DNA of 64,000 nucleotides from Cheiracanthium punctorium (taxonomy: Eukaryota; Arthropoda; Arachnida; Araneae; Cheiracanthiidae), in contig JAWZYV010001785.1 of the NCBI GenBank assembly GCA_038373885.1, positions 62,001 through 126,000 of the forward strand. Direction: 5' to 3'. The notes beneath the pieces were generated by a model. It had not been told where the DNA came from, ran no database searches, and saw nothing but the letters and a program-made list of their open reading frames with translations. Position 1 is the stretch's first letter. Every line of letters starts with the position of its first letter. Shown piece after piece: positions 32,321 to 43,299 of the stretch. The translations under genes and the position numbers were made by a program.

Positions 32321-32853
32321 CCCTTCAACGCTCGGCGTTTTCGACATGAGGATACAAATCTCTGACAATTTCACTGTTTTGATTCAGGAAGAATAAATAA
32401 GATTTCAATAAAATACTGAAGGGTGACAGAGTTACAGGAGAATCCTTTACTTTTTTATTACATCAGTATAAATTGTCAATTATTTGTAAAACGGATGTTT
32501 AAATTGTTGAGTTATTTTTAATCAGTAATGGCATCTACTGACAGTTGGAAAATGCGATGAAAATGCATCGATATACATGAGCAACTGGGTAGACTGCCCA
32601 AAAGCTCATCAACGCTGGAAAAGGGCAGCCGTTGCCATCGCTAAATTTAACTACCAGCACCATGGCGGTCGATCGCGTGCCACAGAGCTAAAGATGCTTT
32701 ATTGAAGGAGGGCTGTGGATGCTGTCAAAAACGTTCTTCAGCTCTATGACACGCAATGCAATGGACGATGCGATCGACCACCCTCTTGCTGCTAGTTAAA
32801 TCAAGCGAACGTTGTCTTTTTTCAGCGTTGGGCAATCGTTGCGCCTCAAAGGG
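32321..32853. mobile_element. piggyBac-like element with a foldback right half
   Basis: It starts after TTAA (32317-32320) with CCCTTCAACGCTCGGCG and ends TTGCGCCTCAAAGGG followed by TTGA, a mutated target site. In the right half, 32613-32720 carries GGGCAGCCGTTGCCATCGCT in the orientation of the MITE at 16362. The terminal 130 bp carry the same family inverted, so the two arms can fold back. No coding sequence. Confidence 0.6.
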
Positions 32854-32859
32854 TTGAGC

Positions 32860-34070
32860 GATTTTTGAGCAGTCAGTTACCTTTCTTCGGGTACAAAATA
32901 AATACTTTGTGATAATAGATAAGTAATAAATAACACAGTATCTTTACGTACTTCAGATGTATCCCCATCGCCTCATCGGAGGAGTTGAGAGTCACGAAAT
33001 GCCGTCCTACGAATAGGTGACAGTACACAGACATCAGTTACCCTTTCCAGCCAGACCTTATGGTTGGAAAAGTCTGGAAAAAGGTAACAGCGATCACAGA
33101 TTCCGGGAGTGTTTCTGGTCGTGGGCAAATGAGACACGCAACCAACTGCTTTTTCTTTCTCTCACCTGTGTTGAATCAGCGGGCTCCGCGCGCATTTCGT
33201 ACAATAATACAGTGTTCTCGAGGTCGAGTTTTCAATAGAACACCAGTCCCATAGGCGTTGTTTTGCATCGTAACTCAGATTTGGTGTGTTTGTTTTAGAC
33301 GGTTTAATGTCGGATGTATTAGGGACAAACTATATCCGCCTGCATAATCAATCTAACTTTAAATCATGTGCCATAATTATTGGCGCACTCAGGATTTCAA
33401 TTGGGAAGGGATACAAATAGGAGGGGAAACAGGGAGTTGAACTTGATTATAACGACTCAGTGCTGAAATCATACCCGTGGGAGTGCCAATTCAGGTGTAA
33501 GTCCCTCATCTGGAATGGGTTCAAAACTAGGAAACCTCCTATTGGGGGGTGGGGGCTCATATTAAAGTTTAAGAGGCCTCCAGGTCTTTGTAGGCGGAGC
33601 TAATGCCTATATATGTCAAGTGTGCATCCAAAGGGGAAAAAATTATCATTATTACCGTATTTTAGAAGTGTTCAACATTTTACAGCTATCGAATTTGTCC
33701 AACCAAAAATAAAAACCTGCAATTCGATGAATGTGTACACGCACCACTCACACTTTCTTAGTACGGTAAAAGGGAACTAGAGAATTCTGATAAGAGTTGG
33801 CACACGGGCATTATTCCAGATAAATCAATAATAATAAACGCGATAAAAATCGGTGTCACACGATCGGTACGAAAAACTCCATCGCGGGAAATCAGCAGCA
33901 AAGGAAGAGAGAACTCCCAACATCCTAGTTGCAGGCGGACGGATGTCAGTTTGTTGTTCTTTGATGGATGCCAAGGCCGTTTTCAACCCTCTGAACAGCA
34001 GAGACAAAAAATTCGGTTGGTTGACCTCCCATTTTCATTGCAATTCATCTGCATTTTTCTCAACTGATTA
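32860..34070. other. Non-coding stretch
   Basis: I see no gene. Short open frames at 33017-33254 and 33825-34071 occur on overlapping strands and lack motifs. Confidence 0.4.
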
Positions 34071-34071
34071 A

Positions 34072-34262
34072 GACACGGGTTCCGTGCTCGTAGCGTACGT
34101 GCTCATAGCGCACACCCCATCAAAGGTGCTCATAGCGTACATAAGGTGCTCGTAGCGTACATCTTCCCCGCCACCTGTTTTCATCACAGTAATAATTGAA
34201 AAGAAGAAGGCAAATCCGGCTAAATATAGATCTACTTTAGTAGCGGCCATTTTAGTCCACAC
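34072..34262 (+). repeat. Repeat with four GTGCTCRTAGCGTAC units, copy 1
   Basis: The 15-mer GTGCTCGTAGCGTAC or a one- or two-base variant occurs at 34084-34098, 34099-34113, 34126-34140 and 34146-34160. A shared unique part follows (CACCTGTTTTC ... AAATCCGGCTAAAT ... AGCGGCCATTTTAGTCCAC). The whole block recurs inverted at 37289-37465. It probably is a transposon end with protein-binding repeats; no partner TIR is identified. Confidence 0.7.
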
Positions 34263-35544
34263 AATCGTAGATTTCATTACTACTATTTATTTTCAACAAA
34301 TAAGGTGAAGCTTAATTCAAGTCGAGCAAAAAGTCATTGTAAATTTTGTTTTTATTTAAAGAACTGTTTTACGGCCGATTTCCAATTATAATGAATTGTT
34401 TAAAATAAAAAATTGTATCTAGCGGTGTATATTTCAGAATTTCTTTTAGCATGTTCGAATACTGGATAGAGCTACAAATATTAAAAACAGTGCTGGCTAT
34501 AAAACATTAAAGTAAAACAAAAGGTATCTCAGACCCCCGCCCCCACCCCACCCCAAAGAAGAAAAGAAAAAGAAAGGTGTCCTTGCAATATGAATGAGGA
34601 GAGGGAAAGGCTTAGGAAAAAACATTGGTTAACTCAAATTCATTATATATATATATATATAACTAACAAGTAAAACACAAAACATACTACAAATAAGACA
34701 TATCTCGCATAAAAGTAACAGCTATTATCAAGAATTAGAAACCAGATTTTGAATCCAAATAAAGTGCAAGAATTATTGTGATAGTATAATGGAACGGAAA
34801 TTATAACCACTGTCACCATCTTCAGGGACCACAAACAGTGGATTATAATTTACAGTAAACCAAATAGTAGGGTTTCGGTTGTGTGGCATATCAGAAGAGA
34901 TATTAACTCCACACATCTGGGCCCTACCCTACTATATAAAGGAAAGAAGAAATCAAAAAGATAACAAAAATTAGAAAGATAATTTTACATACCATACCTT
35001 GAGCACATGGAAATTTATTTTGAACAGTTGATATGTGTTGCCAATGCTAAGAATTGTATAAAGTGAAAAATGGTGTTGCCACTAAATAAATGTGTAAAAG
35101 TGGAAAGAAGAAAGTTTAGGAGTTGCCAAATACTAATAGGTAATATTATTAAAATTTAAGAATATCCAGGTATATTAATATAATAAATATATATTGAATA
35201 ATAATAAATTTAAAAGATTGAATAAATTAAATATTATAGCAAAATTAAATATAACATATTGTTTAAAAAATATAATGATTATTATTATTGACTAAGTATG
35301 TATAATAAGTTATTGTATGACAGAAGATTAATCTAGTAAATAAGAAAAAAATAATGTTTAGAACAGAATAATCACAATATAGGAACCCCGTTTTTTTTTT
35401 TTTTTTTTTTTTAATTCCTCCAGATAATATATATATGCATGCATAAACACATCCAAATTGTTTTTAAACATATTACTTTTTTTTTTTTTATATAAGAGAA
35501 AAACTTCCTCCGCCCAACCCAACCATCCAATTACAACCTTAAAA

Positions 35545-35548
<4 letters not shown>
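34263..35548. other. AT-rich non-coding stretch
   Basis: No gene. A (TA)9 tract lies at about 34644-34662 and a T-run at 35391-35412. AT content is very high from 35100 onward. Confidence 0.45.

Positions 35549-35618
<70 letters not shown>
35549..35618. repeat. (TA)n microsatellite
   Basis: About 70 bases of TA with a single TACATA interruption. Confidence 0.95.
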
Positions 35619-35713
35619 CTTTACATAATCCATAAGACAATTGCGCATTATTAGATTCATGAAAGTCTCAGACGGTACATTACAAAAATTTTAAATACTT
35701 GTTAATATCAGTG

Positions 35714-36390
35714 CAGTGGCGGATTCTTTCTAGTACCAAGGAAGGGATGATATGATATAATATTTAATATTAACTATTAATAAAAATAATGAATATATTA
35801 ATAATTTTATAATAACTTGTTTAACAAATACAATTAACGGAGTAACAACTGAATAATGAATAATGTAATAATTAACAGTATCATAGGCACACCCTCGGAG
35901 GGGGCTAAAGGCCCCCCAAAGCGACCCGAAGATTTAGATCTGAACCCCTCTAACCCCACCCCCCCTCCGAAGATTTAGATCTGAAAAGTTTCGAACATTG
36001 TTACAAAAGAATTAAAATATTTTATGTTTTAAAAATTGTATTTAAATGTTTTAAAAATGATCTTAAAATACTTTTAAAAGGACGTTGATTTTTAAATATT
36101 TGCAGTTAGTCTGACACATGTACTACAGTAATTTTTTACAATAGTGTTTAATACAGTCATTTTTTGGTTACAGTGTCAATGAAAATATCAGATGATTGCT
36201 TATGACTTTATAACATGGTACGTTGATAGTGGGCTTGTGTTCTACGGGAAATTGATACAGAAAATTTTGACGTTATAAGGGAGTTAATAACTATAATCGA
36301 AGTCACTATAACCAAATTCAAAATATTGTTTTTCAATAAAGTATTTGTAGCTTTAGCCCCTCTTAAACCAAAATCCTGGGTGCGCCACTG
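35714..36390. mobile_element. hAT-like MITE (CAGTGGCG ends)
   Basis: The left end CAGTGGCGGATTC faces the right end GGGTGCGCCACTG (reverse complement CAGTGGCGCACCC). The repeats agree for the first eight bases and then diverge. Inside, GAAGATTTAGATCTGAA occurs twice (about 35928 and 35968). The flanking 8-mers do not match, so the element is old or one boundary is wrong. The ends are of the same type as those of 42840-46585. Confidence 0.5.
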
Positions 36391-37288
36391 AGCAGTATTA
36401 ATAATTAATAAACATTAGTATGACAGAGCATTTTACCAGAGTTGGGTCGTTCCTTCATTACAGCTATGATTTTAAATCTTAAGCTCATGTTTATTGTGTT
36501 CGCTGTCATTATTGAAAATGAGCAAACCAAGGAAAACGTACCCCTTCTCTGACCAGTGTTGCTTCCCAGAATAGGTCTCCCACTCCTGGGAAAAAAAAAA
36601 AAAAAACTATTTACAGAAGGAGATCTTTGTCCGTTGTGTATTTTCAATGATGACAGCAAACAGGATAAACACAGACTCAAAAGCGTGTTAAAATCTATAG
36701 CAACTCCACGGATTTTTAAGTTAAGTTTACTCAAGGAAGAGGGGGGAGCAGGGAATCGATTGCCACACCCATCACCACTGCTCCCCCCCTTCTTCATACA
36801 TATATACTTGGATGCACCATTTTATAAATGTTCTTATTGGTGAGCGGAAGAAACGCTGACGGAAAAACTTATTAATAAGTCAAAAACAACTTTTAAAAAT
36901 CTTTTTTAAATGAAATGTTAGTGTAATTGTAATTTTTTTTAAAGAAATTTTTAAATGCGGAAAAAAGCAGCAACACTTTTTAAAGTAAACTGGTTTAAAA
37001 TGATGCTTTTTTTATCATTTTAAGAGGTTTCTTGTATAATACATTATGTACACAGATTGCTTACAAGAGAACAACAACGTTAAACGATTAGTATGTCCAA
37101 AATCCTCATTGCTTTCAATAGGATGACCAGCAACTCAATTTTCTTGCTAAAGAAGGTGGGGTTTTCCCCCATATATTATTGTTTTCTAAACTACGATTTT
37201 GTGGACTTATTTTTTTTTTTTTTTTTTGTTAGAAGCGATTCGGACCTTTAGCCAGGGCTGCGGCTGTCGTCCCGAATGATCCAGATTT
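36391..37288. other. Non-coding stretch
   Basis: No gene. The frames at 36405-36843 lie on both strands of the same DNA and cross an A-run (36591-36606). A T-run is at 37210-37227. Confidence 0.4.
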
Positions 37289-37465
37289 GTGGACTAAAAT
37301 GGCCGCTACTATAAGATTACTACTAAAATAGGTCTACATTTAGTCGGATTTGCTGTGGTGAAAACGAAAACAGGTGTCGGTGGAGATGTACGCTACAAGC
37401 ACCATATGTACGCAACAAGCACCCTTAATGGGGTGTACGCAATGAGCACGACACCGAGACACGCG
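37289..37465 (-). repeat. Repeat with GTGCTC-type units, inverted copy 2
   Basis: Reverse complement of 34072-34262, with three recognisable 15-mer units (GTACGCTACAAGCAC, GTACGCAACAAGCAC, GTACGCAATGAGCAC) and the shared GTGGACTAAAATGGCCGCTA start. A short insertion (ATAAGATTACTA region) distinguishes it from copy 1. Confidence 0.7.
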
Positions 37466-37502
37466 TGCCTTACAAGAAAAGGACTCAAACGGTTCATGTT
37501 TT

Positions 37503-37700
37503 GCTTGATTATGCCAAAGCTACGCTAGAGCGATCTGCTAAGCCTGAGGGATGCCTTGGTAGGAGGACTTTCTAAGGGGTTCTAACGGGTATTCACTTTA
37601 CATCTGGAGAAAACATACTAAAACTAAAGACCGTTAGATCGACAGCCGCACGATGGGACCCGAACCCGGGACCTTCACACTTCAGCCGACGGGTCATCCA
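37503..37700 (-). mobile_element. tRNA-derived SINE (family 1), 5'-shortened
   Basis: On the minus strand it contains the B-box-like part GGTCCCGGGTTCGGGTCCC, GTGCGGCTGTCGATCTAACG and the full 3' body ending GCAGATCGCTCTAGCGTAGC ... GCATAATCA. The A-box part is absent. The 3' end agrees with the copies at 2215-2317 and 49135-49363, which defines the true SINE tail. Confidence 0.78.
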
Positions 37701-37708
37701 CCAAAATA

Positions 37709-38178
37709 CAGTAGAACTTCCTATAATACGAGTTCGTATAAGATGGATTCGTGTAACACACATATGGGCAACAGCCGGCCCCCGGGCCGGATCTTGCCCA
37801 CCATGACTTTTGATACGGCCCGTGGTATAAATCAAAACCCATATAAACCATTAAAAATCCATATATATTCCAGTTATACCACCCGCGACTTCGCTAACAT
37901 CCTGAAGTTCGGCCCGAGACTTCGCTAACACCCTAAAGTTTGGCCCGCAACTTTTCAAAGGTTGCCCATACCTGGTCTAACACGTCGGAAAATTTGTGAT
38001 CTTATTCTTACAGCACGTTAAAAAAGATTCGTACAACATGGTGAAAGTGAGACTGATGTTTCTGTATAATCTGTTAACACTGCTGATGCTGTTCATGTAT
38101 TCTGGACTCGTACAACACAGTTCATACAACACGGAACATATCTACCGTGTTATTAAGGAGGGGGGGGGGGTTCTACAG
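37709..38178. mobile_element. pogo/Tigger-like MITE carrying a nested hAT
   Basis: The left end CAGTAGAACTTCC and the right end GGTTCTACAG (reverse complement CTGTAGAACC) are each flanked by TA (37707-37708, 38179-38180). Repeated TTCGTATAA / GTACAACA-type motifs mark both arms. TA targets and CAGTAGAAC ends fit pogo. It has no transposase and is interrupted by 37759-37974. Confidence 0.68.
37759..37974. mobile_element. Small hAT-like insertion inside the pogo-like MITE
   Basis: The ends ATATGGGCAAC and GTTGCCCATACCTG are inverted, and the flanks GTGTAACA (37751-37758) and GTCTAACA (37975-37982) match at 7 of 8 bases. Internally, ACTTCGCTAACA...CCTGAAGTT occurs twice in tandem. No coding sequence. 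Confidence 0.62.
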
Positions 38179-38180
38179 TA

Positions 38181-40110
38181 TTTGAAAAAATACACAGTGT
38201 CACATAAATTATTAAGATTTTATAACAAACAATTCATAAACTATAGGGGGAAATGACATTAAATATTATTAAGGAATTCAAAATTATTTTCATATTAATA
38301 CAATTAATGTAAGCTACATTAGAATGAAAAAGGCGGCATATTAAAAAAACTCAAACATTCAATGATTTATTAGCAAATTATAACAACATGAATTCATTTT
38401 GTAATTTATATTATCGATCCAGAATGGGACTCGAGGGCTTCAGCCCCCTCCTCCAAAACACACTGCTGTAGGGGTACATTTTCCTTTATTGTGCCTTTTG
38501 ACTAGGTAAAGTGCATTTTCTTAAAAAAAATAGCTCTTTCCAATAAAAATTAATAAATAAATATTAAAAATATATAAAAAACTTCATTACTTTAGGGCAA
38601 CATTTTGCTTTATTGCACATTTTATTAAGGTTAAATTGGCTTTTTTCTTTTATTAGCCCCTCCCAATAAAGCTTTTCTGTTTCCGCCACCGCGAACTGCC
38701 ACTGAGGGGTCGTTTTCAGCGGAAACCAGAGTTCCAGATTAGAACTCACAATGTCAGAAACAAGCTGCAGAAACACAACAGAACACAACAACGACACGAG
38801 AAGAAAAAACTCGTCCTTGATCTATATTAAATAACAAAACGGTATCTGAAAGCACACACACACAATTAGCGGAGATATGAGGGCAAATGGGGGATGTGGT
38901 ACACACACACACGGTGTGTAAATGTATTTAAAATAAATACTAAACAGCGAACGGGTTCATGGACGGCTTGTTGTCGGCACCGGAACCGTATCTCGTGTCA
39001 AGGGAAGAAGAGTACAAATGCTGCTGAAATCCGGCTTGTAAAAACTTTTGGAGAAGTCCAAAGGACGCTTTGTTTCCAGAGATAGAAACACTGGAGATGA
39101 TTCATCGGACAGATTCTGTGTTGTTCTTTCACGTGCAGGATTTTTCCTTCTGAAAAGCGGATCTGTTTTTATAAAATAGATCCAATTCACAATGGCAGAA
39201 ACGGAGATGTTCTATAACGGGTATCCACAGTTCTTGGGGTCATTAGTTTTATTTGTCAATTAACAGACCATTATACTGCCACTCTATTGAGAGAGTATGT
39301 AGCTCTTACACTAGAAATACAATGCCTTACAGAAATACAGAACTGATTAAAAAAAAAAAAAACTGTTTGTAAACAAATGGTTTTCTCTATCTAACAAATT
39401 ACAAAAAAGCACTAAGATACTTATTAATAAAATAACAGACAAAATGCATATGTCATATCATTAAATACAGTTACACTTTTCTGGATGAGCTACAACTGTG
39501 GATCCCCAAGCTGGAGCTCAGACAGCCTATCTCATCATTTATATGTGCGAGTGGTGATACGGGTAGCATATTAGTAATTTCGAAAATCCCTTGCACCTTA
39601 CACAAAAATGGTTATCCTCCAAACGCGCAATTCAATACCAAAGACACTAAGCATGAAAATTTCAAGATCTTTTTCTTTAAAGCGACTCGCATCATTACGT
39701 CTTTTCTCCCACAACATCCGTGTTATTTGTGGATGTCCAAATGGTTTTTTTTTTTTTGGGGGGGGGATTCCTTTCGAGTGATTTGCTTAAAAAAAATCGG
39801 TCTTCGTTCTTGCACCCTGGAAAAAGAAAGGCCGACTGTTTGACAAATATTTATGAATGAGTTTATAATTTTAAATTTCTTTTTAAATTTTGTATTTATA
39901 ACTGTAATTTTTAAACTGAATTTTATAAAGATAAATACAGAGAAAATCCTTCCAGAAACTAAAGAACTTGAGTAAGAATAGGATGTTGCAGAAAATCTAC
40001 AAAGACATTTTTAATGTAAAGAGAATTGGGCGGTCTTCAATTCATTGTCCTCGGTCTACGGAATGAGTTATTCAATTTCAGTTAGAGATCATTACACAGA
40101 AAACAGAAGT
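38181..40110. other. Non-coding stretch
   Basis: No gene recognised. There is a (CA)n-like patch at about 38855-38915 and homopolymers at 39347-39362 and 39748-39767. Frames at 38894-39190 overlap on both strands. Confidence 0.4.
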
Positions 40111-40111
40111 T

Positions 40112-40380
40112 CTGCAATTGAGAATGGCTATCGTTTTGTGCTAACTCGGATTATGTAAAGTTAAAATAACCATTAACCTCGTCCTGAGCAGTGGGCTATG
40201 GTCTTCGCACAAATTCAGTAACTAAAAACGGCCATCGAACTCTAACTTATCAATTCAGAACGACCATCCGAACGGACACTTCAATTTTCAGTGGCTACCG
40301 TACTTGGAATGTGCAATTTAGAAGGAATTGCTACAGGATTTTGCAATTTTTTAAACGACAATCATATTCGGGCTCAGCAT
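40112..40380. repeat. Degenerate tandem repeat, period about 31 bp
   Basis: Successive units begin TCAATTCAGAACGACC, TCAATTTTCAGTGGCTACCG, TGCAATTTAGAAGG and TGCAATTTTTTAAACG (about 40250, 40281, 40312, 40343). Earlier weak units lie at 40112 and 40208. The short 66-codon open frame across it is not a gene. Confidence 0.5.
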
Positions 40381-41040
40381 TAAAAGACTAACCATTGGAC
40401 TAAGCAGTTTAGGTTGGAACTCAGTCTCGCCCTCGTCACTTGAGCATTACTCTTGGATTCGGGCTCATGCACAGGAAAAACTTGTTTTTTCTTATATCCC
40501 CACCAAAACCACACACCAATTTCTTTTTTTTTTTGTTTTTATAAGAGTATCAAAGATTCCCCGTATAATGGGTTAGCAACTACGTTCCCGCTGTTTTTTT
40601 TAACATTCTGAATGTCATTAAATGCTTTGAATCATTCGAAAGAGGATGTTTTTTTTCTATAGAAATCTATGTTTTGTTTTTTTAATTCGAATTAACGTAT
40701 GTTAATTTTCTGATCATAAAAAAAGAAGTGTCCAGTTGAGAAAAATGAACAGTTCTGACACTTCCTTCTTTCTGCTTTTCATCAAGGTCCTAAGGCCGCA
40801 AAAGCTGCTAGTAAGATTTTTGCTGTGTAAGGAGAGGGTGCCATAGCTGAAAGAACATCTCGTGATGGCTATGCCAAGTTCAAAAACGGAAATTATGACC
40901 TCAAAGACACCTTGTTCTAGCCGTCCCTTTTTTGGAGTCAAACTGGGTGATTACTACTAAAGAGGTATTGAAAATCGTGAACGTTGGGAAGAAGTTAACA
41001 GCAAAGGAAAATATATTAGTAATAGATATTCATTGAAAAA

Positions 41041-41083
41041 TAAATTCAATTCCGTTCGTAATAAATTCAATTCCGTTCGTAAA
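41041..41083. repeat. Tandem duplication of 21 bp
   Basis: ATAAATTCAATTCCGTTCGTA occurs twice head to tail. Confidence 0.85.
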
Positions 41084-41493
41084 ACGGCGGAGACTTGGTT
41101 GCCAACCCAATAGAAGAGCAACACCAAAATTATGCGAAACTAATAAAGACATTCGTCTGCTGGACAGACTCTTCTTTCATGGCGGTTTCTTGAAGTGAAC
41201 TTTCGAGTCTTTAGCCCCCAAGTATTTCAAATGTACTCAATCAGTGAAATTTACAAAACGTAACTTACCGAAGTGGATGAAATCAAATGAAAGAGAAACT
41301 CACCTAAAAAGAGAAAGGAGAAAAACTTCAGTTGAGATATAACATATTAAAAAAAATAACAAAAGTAAAATTTTACGTGTTTTATTAACACACTCTCCAA
41401 CGAATAGAATGAAATGGCAGCCGAAACATACAACTTTAAAAGAGTCAGTACACTATCTTCTATTTATTTCTGTGAGAAGCTCCAACTGAAGCT

Positions 41494-41531
41494 AAAGTGA
41501 CTGACCTGCGGAACAGCAGGTCAGTCACTTT
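41494..41531. repeat. Perfect 15-bp hairpin
   Basis: AAAGTGACTGACCTG (41494-41508) pairs exactly with CAGGTCAGTCACTTT (41517-41531) around an 8-base loop, CGGAACAG. It lies about 110 bp from the larger foldback at 41640-41942. Confidence 0.85.
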
Positions 41532-41639
41532 CAATATCTTCAAGGATTGAATAGTCTCATTTCCATAGGGTTGTAATTTCTCTCCGCTTTTCGAAACTAT
41601 TACAGTACGAGTATTAAAATAAATGATAGCGGGCATTAA

Positions 41640-41942
41640 AGTTTTTTCTTTCAGCAACAAATGGTTGATGTGTGGCCCTTTTGTTAGACGACAAACATCT
41701 AATCTGCAATCAAATTGGTTAAACATTTTGTAGTATCCCGCTGTCAGTGGTTCCCAATGCTGCAAAAAATCTGTTTGCGATGCATCGATACCGAAATCAC
41801 TACAAGAACGCATTTGTGCAGTATTAGAAACCACTGACAATGTGATATTTCAAAACGTGTGGAACGAATTTGATTATTGATTAGATGTTTGTCGTGTAAC
41901 AGAAGGGTCACACATCAAACGGTTGTAAAAGACAAAAAACTG
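41640..41942. repeat. Long foldback with ~130-bp arms
   Basis: The arm at 41640-41770 and the arm at 41808-41942 are inverted copies. Shared stretches include GATTAGATGTTTGTCGT, CACACATCAA, AATTTGATT and AACCACTGACA. I estimate 75-85 percent identity over the arms with a loop of about 40 bases. A 126-codon minus-strand frame (41460-41840) runs across one arm and the small hairpin, but resembles no known protein. Confidence 0.7.
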
Positions 41943-42170
41943 TTTTTTTTTTTTTTTTTTTTTTAAGCACTAGGGTGCTATTTCGCTCTGTACGAAAATT
42001 TTGTCAATGCTATTTTGTCAACGCGATCTTGTCGGCGAGTTCTGTTGATATAAACTGTCACGGTAAAGATATTTTCAAATGTGTTTGAAAGATAACGTGG
42101 AGGGGGGGGGGGCGTTAATGCAATTTTTGATAATTATCACTAAATTTGGTGCCAAAACGCGACAATTTAT
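41943..42170. other. Non-coding spacer with T-run and G-run
   Basis: A T-run at 41943-41965 and a G-run at 42102-42111; nothing else. Confidence 0.4.
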
Positions 42171-42174
42171 CTAT

Positions 42175-42340
42175 ATAAATAAAACAGACTGTAAAATGTC
42201 CGTTAGTTAGTTAGTTTGTCTGTGTCTCGCCTAGCTCCTAGACAGGTGATTCTAGACCTACCAAATTTTGTATAGAAATTCTCCAGGACGGGTCCCGACA
42301 TACCTCGAAGCGATTTTTTCAAAATTCGATTATTTTAGGA
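42175..42340 (+). mobile_element. Helitron-like 5' end (weak)
   Basis: TCTATATAAATAAAACAG is followed by GTCCGTTAGTTAGTTAGTTTGTCTGTG and GATTCTAGACCTACCAAATTTTG. A TCTATATA start with a GTTAGTTTGTCTG phrase is common at the 5' ends of arthropod Helitrons. No CTRR 3' end was found, so the extent is unknown. Confidence 0.4.
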
Positions 42341-43299
42341 GATATCAATAAAAAACCTATCACAAAAGGCTAATTTTGCTCTCGCCATTTCGCAATTGTA
42401 ACCCTGCAGTGGAAAGAGGGAGAATTTACCATATCTAGGTTGCCATATTTGGCAAGTTTATTAAATGATTCAGACTCGAAGTAAAATTAAAAGAAAAGAT
42501 TTTTTTTTAAAAGATTATTTGTAAGGTTATTTTTAATTAAAATATCGTGTGCGTGTGAAGTCAGAGCAGGAATGAAATGTTTTATACTCAAAAGAAAAAT
42601 AGGATTTGGAAATTTTCGGAGACTAAATGTGCAACTTTTTAATTTGGCAAAAAATAAAATGGTTGATATGCGATTTTGAGAAGATGTGATTCTAGCGCTT
42701 GGTACAATTTATCGGCTGCTTCTGCTACTTCGAATTGCGCATTTTTCTGCGCGCTTCTGAGCTTTTTCCTATCTGTTTCTAATGTATTACATACAGAAAA
42801 AGGTGTATTACATACAAGAAAAGTGGGAAGTCCCATGGACAGAGGCGGATCTACGGGGGGCGGGCTATAGGGGCTATAGCACCCTCCATTGAAACTGAAT
42901 TTACACTAGATAGAACAGAGTTTTGAGGCTTCGTTAAAAACTGCGTGTATAAAAATCGGTTGTTTTGAAATTTTAATTTACTTTCTTGATTTAGTACTCT
43001 GATTTTTAGACTTGACCTCAGTCAATGGCTTTTAACCCTTTCGTTCCTAGGCTACAGGTATTTTCAAACCTCAGAGCCCCAAGGAATCGCTCGAAATCTC
43101 ATCTCCCCTTTGAAACATTTGGGTTTTTAAGGATGATCTGTAACCAAGTTGTTCTCGCCTTTTCCATATATACGTGAATAGCAAAGAATAGCTCATTGTT
43201 AGAACGGGTTATGGCAAGTTGGTTAATGGCAAGCGAAAAGAACAGTATTTGTGCGATGATGTCCATTCACCCCCTGCAAAGTCATAAAAAAGGGGAGCT

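Noticed and set aside
35706..36398. 8-bp duplication around the CAGTGGCG element
   Set aside because: TATCAGTG and AGCAGTAT do not match in register; the element is kept at lower confidence without a TSD.
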